A stretch of DNA of 64,000 bases. Source: Bradyrhizobium sp. S69 (GTDB taxonomy: Bacteria; Pseudomonadota; Alphaproteobacteria; Rhizobiales; Xanthobacteraceae). Position numbers and translations under genes: made by a program. The DNA is taken from contig NZ_LMUK01000043.1 in assembly GCF_009766005.1 (NCBI RefSeq), positions 189,002 to 253,001 of the forward strand, written 5' to 3'. A model generated the notes under the pieces. That model searched no databases. It was not told the DNA's origin and saw only the letters and a list, made by a program, of their open reading frames with translations. Shown piece after piece: positions 61,579 through 64,000 of this stretch (position 1 is the first letter of the stretch; the number at the start of each line of letters is the position of its first letter).

Positions 61579-61875
61579 ATGATCGGATTTATGCTCCTCG
61601 CCGCCAGCGTCGGCTTCCTGCTCGGGTTCGCCCAATTCAGGGTCACCGTCCTGCTGCCTGCTTTTTTCGTTTTGTTGATTTCCGTCGGGCTGTTTTCGGC
61701 GACGGCTAACCTCGACGGATGGCAGACGTCGTTTGCGGCAATCCTCGGAACAGTCGTTCTTCAGGTTGGCTATTTCGCCGCAGTGCTCGAGAAGTTCGTC
61801 CGGCAGAATAATACCTTGAAGGCCAAGACCTTGAGGACAAAGTCATCCACCTTTGGGCTGTCCCGGTTCCGCTGA
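61579..61875 (+). CDS. Small two-helix inner-membrane protein, possible ExoX/Psi-like EPS inhibitor
   Basis: A 98-aa protein with two or three hydrophobic helices (MLLAASVGFLLGFAQF, VTVLLPAFFVLLISVGLF, FAAILGTVVLQVGYFAAVLE) and a basic cytoplasmic tail. The segment LQVGYFAAVL, the length and the position divergent from an ExoY-type gene resemble ExoX/Psi, small rhizobial membrane proteins that restrain EPS synthesis. That link is from memory and position only. ATG at 61579; weak AGAAAG site. Confidence 0.68.
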   Translation: MIGFMLLAASVGFLLGFAQFRVTVLLPAFFVLLISVGLFSATANLDGWQTSFAAILGTVVLQVGYFAAVLEKFVRQNNTLKAKTLRTKSSTFGLSRFR

Positions 61876-61975
61876 GATTCGGGAACGACCTTCCCTCCAG
61901 TAAGCGTTTCGTCAGGGTAGCTTTACGGTTATCGCCGCGATATCACATCCGCGCCGGATACCGGAAACCTATGCC

Positions 61976-62713
61976 ATGGACGACACGGCTGATCGCGCAG
62001 TACCGTCGGGCTTCAGCATCTCCGAACAGGTGCGACTTTACGCCGTCGGCGACATCCACGGGCGCGCCGATCTGCTTGAAAAGATCAACCGGAAAATCGA
62101 CGCTCATCTCGAAAAGAATGCCTGCGCTCGCCATCTTCGGATTTTTCTCGGCGATTATGTCGACCGTGGACCAGATTCACGCGGGGTCATCGAGGGTCTT
62201 ATTGCGATCGAGCAGCGGAGCGAGGCGGTATTCCTAAGAGGCAATCACGAGACGTTCATAGCCGAATTCATCAACAACCCCGCCGTGCTGCCTACCTGGC
62301 GATCGCTGGGCGGCCTCGAAACATTGGCCTCCTACGGCGTCTTCTCGCCGCTCAATCCGGACCCCGAACATCAGTTACGGCTGGCCGCGGAGTTCAGCGC
62401 CGCCCTGCCGCCCAGTCACGTTCAGTTTCTCGACCGCTTGAGGCCTTGCTTTGCCTTCGACGACGTGTTCTTCGCGCATGCGGGCGTGCGCCCCGGCGTG
62501 CCGCTTGTTTCCCAGGCGGAAACCGATCTGTTCTGGATCCGCGATGAATTTCTGCTGCACCGCCGGCTGTTCGAGAAGCTCGTCGTGCACGGACATACAC
62601 CGGTGCGGACGCCGGACGTTCAGCCCAATCGCATCAATATCGACACCGGCGCCTATGTGACGGGTCAACTGACCTGTCTCTGGATCCAAGGCAACCGCAT
62701 GGGATTCCTATAG
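61976..62713 (+). CDS. Metallophosphoesterase (Ser/Thr protein phosphatase-like)
   Basis: A 245-aa calcineurin-like phosphatase. The dimetal motifs are complete: VGDIHGR near residue 22, LGDYVDRGPDSR near 57 and LRGNHE near 87, with H in FAHAGVRPG near 172 and VVHGHTPV near 205. It resembles phage- and PrpA-type protein phosphatases. Next to the EPS locus it could remove phosphate from the Wzc-type kinase or another envelope protein, which is speculation. ATG at 61976. Confidence 0.9.
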   Translation: MDDTADRAVPSGFSISEQVRLYAVGDIHGRADLLEKINRKIDAHLEKNACARHLRIFLGDYVDRGPDSRGVIEGLIAIEQRSEAVFLRGNHETFIAEFINNPAVLPTWRSLGGLETLASYGVFSPLNPDPEHQLRLAAEFSAALPPSHVQFLDRLRPCFAFDDVFFAHAGVRPGVPLVSQAETDLFWIRDEFLLHRRLFEKLVVHGHTPVRTPDVQPNRINIDTGAYVTGQLTCLWIQGNRMGFL

Positions 62714-62821
62714 CGGAACGGTGGGACCTGCCGCATCGATTTGCGGCACCGCGAAATAAAGTTCGTGGTAGTTTTTCCCCAATGAGTCGGATTGAACGAC
62801 AAAAGTCCGGGGGGACGACTG

Positions 62822-62917
62822 ATGATTTCGTGGAACGTGCTCGAGATTTGGCTGGGACTCAATGTGGGATACGTCGTGCTGCACTCATCGGGATATTTTC
62901 TGGCTTCAAGAAAATAG
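62822..62917 (+). CDS. Possible 31-aa single-span membrane peptide
   Basis: MISWNVLEIWLGLNVGYVVL, then HSSGYFLASRK. It has one amphiphilic helix with Trp at the border and a basic end, preceded by GGGGGGA about 8 bases before the ATG. Short WLGLN-type membrane proteins are, from memory, annotated in Bradyrhizobium. GTGGTAG lies about 52 bases upstream. Conservation would decide. Confidence 0.45.
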   Translation: MISWNVLEIWLGLNVGYVVLHSSGYFLASRK

Positions 62918-62962
62918 CGACGTCGTGGTGCAAGGCTAAGTTGTCCAAGGCTAACTGAGAGG

Positions 62963-63115
62963 CTAGCTGAGAAGCCACACGCCGGTTCGCCAAAGGATCA
63001 ATCCCAGAAACAAGATCCAGCCAACCGTCGCGGTGAGCATGGCCACGAGAAGCACTGCCGGAAACACGGTGTCCCGAAGGGTACGGATTTGTCGCTTGCG
63101 CGGAACGCAGGTCAC
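62963..63115 (-). CDS. Possible 50-aa single-span membrane protein, GTG start
   Basis: A frame with GTG start, basic N-terminus (VTCVPRKRQIRTLRD), then a hydrophobic segment (FPAVLLVAMLTATVGWILFL, GLILW) and a short tail ending WLLS. GGAG lies 7 bases before the GTG. The charge pattern fits an inner-membrane protein with its N-terminus in the cytoplasm. It is short and unconfirmed. Confidence 0.42.
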   Translation of the reverse strand: MTCVPRKRQIRTLRDTVFPAVLLVAMLTATVGWILFLGLILWRTGVWLLS

Positions 63116-63313
63116 GATGTTGCTCCAGGAGCTTTCGATGACTCGCGTTAGCTCTGGCGCCGGCCTCCCGCAACGTAACTCTGGCCTTAATATAACTGCT
63201 CAACCTTACCTGTACCGCAGGTCTTCCTTGTACCGCGGATCTTCGGTGCCGCGCTGTGGTAGGCCTTGCTGCGCGATGATAAAACGTGACGGCAACAAAT
63301 TACAAGGCTGGAC

Positions 63314-63598
63314 ATGCGCGATTGGAAATCGAAGGCCGCTATCGCTGTCGCCCTTCTGCTTGCCACCGCCGGGCTGATGCCGGCCGGCGCAGCGGCGATC
63401 ACCGCGGAAGTCGCAAAGAAATGTGATGCCCTGGTCGCCAGGGAGTTCCCGCTGCGTGAGCCAGGAAATCCGGCCGCCGGAAGCGCGAAAGGCACCGCGC
63501 AAGCTGAAAGAGATTTTTTCAACCAATGCGTCGCCAATGGCGGCACGATGAATGGATCGGCCGACAACAACGCACCACCCGACAAGAGCGCGAAATAG
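63314..63598 (+). CDS. Small exported protein of unknown function
   Basis: A 94-aa protein with a basic start and signal peptide (SKAAIAVALLLATAGLMPAG, ending AAA). The mature part has two cysteines (KKCDALVAREFP, FFNQCVANGG), probably one disulfide, and an Asn/Pro-rich tail. I do not recognise the family, although the K-x-C...F-x-x-C pattern is common in small alphaproteobacterial periplasmic proteins. GTGGTAG lies 52 bases upstream of the ATG. Confidence 0.7.
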   Translation: MRDWKSKAAIAVALLLATAGLMPAGAAAITAEVAKKCDALVAREFPLREPGNPAAGSAKGTAQAERDFFNQCVANGGTMNGSADNNAPPDKSAK

Positions 63599-63822
63599 CC
63601 GCGCATCCTGACGCTGCGACGTCTGGACGAGAGATCTGGCTCCTTCAGCTCCCGCGCCTCGTTAGTGATTTGAATCACATGCCGACCCGGTCGCATCGGG
63701 CTAGATTATCGCAAATCCGTCGCGGTCGGATCGGACTGCCATGACTTGAGACCGATCGTCGCCCGCGAACCGGTTCGTCTCTTTTGTTGCGATCTATTTA
63801 CATTTTTCCTGGGAGATAAGTT
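63599..63822. other. Gap before the last partial gene
   Basis: The 224-bp gap shows no gene or clear hairpin. It is AT-richer near 63780-63810 (TTGCGATCTATTTACATTTT), where a promoter for the last gene may lie. Confidence 0.4.
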
Positions 63823-64000
63823 ATGAACATTGCTCGGATTTCGCTGGGCCTATGGCTTTCGGTTTTTTGCGGCTGCGCGCTTGGCGTGACCACCCAAACC
63901 CAGGCTCAAGCCCAGGATGGCAAAGCCTCGTCACCGCCGACGCCCGCCAGTCCCCAAGCTCCGCCCCCCGCCGCGGCCGCCCCGCCCCCACCGACACCGG
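63823..64000 (+). CDS. Exported Pro/Ala-rich protein (3' truncated by window edge)
   Basis: The 59 visible residues begin MNIARISLGLWLSVFCGCAL with a hydrophobic signal sequence; a cysteine pair in FCGCALG could be a lipobox variant. The rest is low complexity (QTQAQAQDGKASSPPTPASP, then Pro/Ala runs), typical of a flexible linker ahead of an envelope domain that lies beyond the window. GGGAG lies 7 bases before the ATG. The function cannot be told. Confidence 0.65.
   Translation, partial: MNIARISLGLWLSVFCGCALGVTTQTQAQAQDGKASSPPTPASPQAPPPAAAAPPPPTP

Overview
The window looks like chromosomal DNA of a GC-rich alphaproteobacterium of the Bradyrhizobium/Rhodopseudomonas (Nitrobacteraceae) type. 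The basis is the protein families, the GGAG/GGGAG-type ribosome binding sites and several families of interspersed palindromic repeats that I recognise from memory in Bradyrhizobium. No database search was run. I see no rRNA, tRNA, CRISPR array, phage or insertion sequence.

Left part (1-34.9 kb): mostly separate metabolic and housekeeping units divided by repeats. In order: the C-terminal half of an RND pump; an enolase-superfamily dehydratase; a 1-kb non-coding repeat block; an unrecognised 457-aa protein; a Tat-exported Asp/Glu-racemase-fold protein lacking both usual cysteines; an L,D-transpeptidase; an amidohydrolase-CobW operon; an MFS transporter; HU; a Gly/His/Met-rich exported protein; an HtrA-like protease; a three-subunit molybdenum hydroxylase (2Fe-2S, Mo and triheme cytochrome c subunits) divergent from a NitT/TauT-type ABC transporter and amidase; a lower-GC methyltransferase module inserted between two copies of the amidase 3' end; class I aldolase; an alpha/beta hydrolase; a complete RND pump with adaptor; an acetolactate-synthase-like enzyme; and MsrA.

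Right part (34.9-64 kb): a large exopolysaccharide locus. It holds a modular GH16 glycanase, GDP-mannose 4,6-dehydratase, a Wza-type export protein, a Wzc-type tyrosine autokinase, a Wzx-type flippase, two Wzy/WaaL-type multi-spanning proteins, two family-4 glycosyltransferases, an acyltransferase, two methyltransferases, a parallel beta-helix protein, a polyprenyl-phosphate sugar transferase that would start the repeat unit, and several small exported or membrane proteins. One of these resembles the ExoX/Psi type of EPS inhibitor by position and sequence flavour. Together the genes fit a Wzx/Wzy-dependent pathway: lipid-linked repeat assembly, decoration, flipping, polymerisation, export, and trimming by the GH16 enzyme.

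The most unusual signal is non-coding. A (C)TTACCAC(C) motif recurs in the exopolysaccharide locus: four copies 21-22 bp apart (two helical turns) upstream of the sugar transferase gene; four copies about 87 bp apart in a degenerate tandem repeat upstream of the wza-like gene; and single copies in other intergenic gaps. This suggests an undescribed cis-regulatory system for polysaccharide synthesis.
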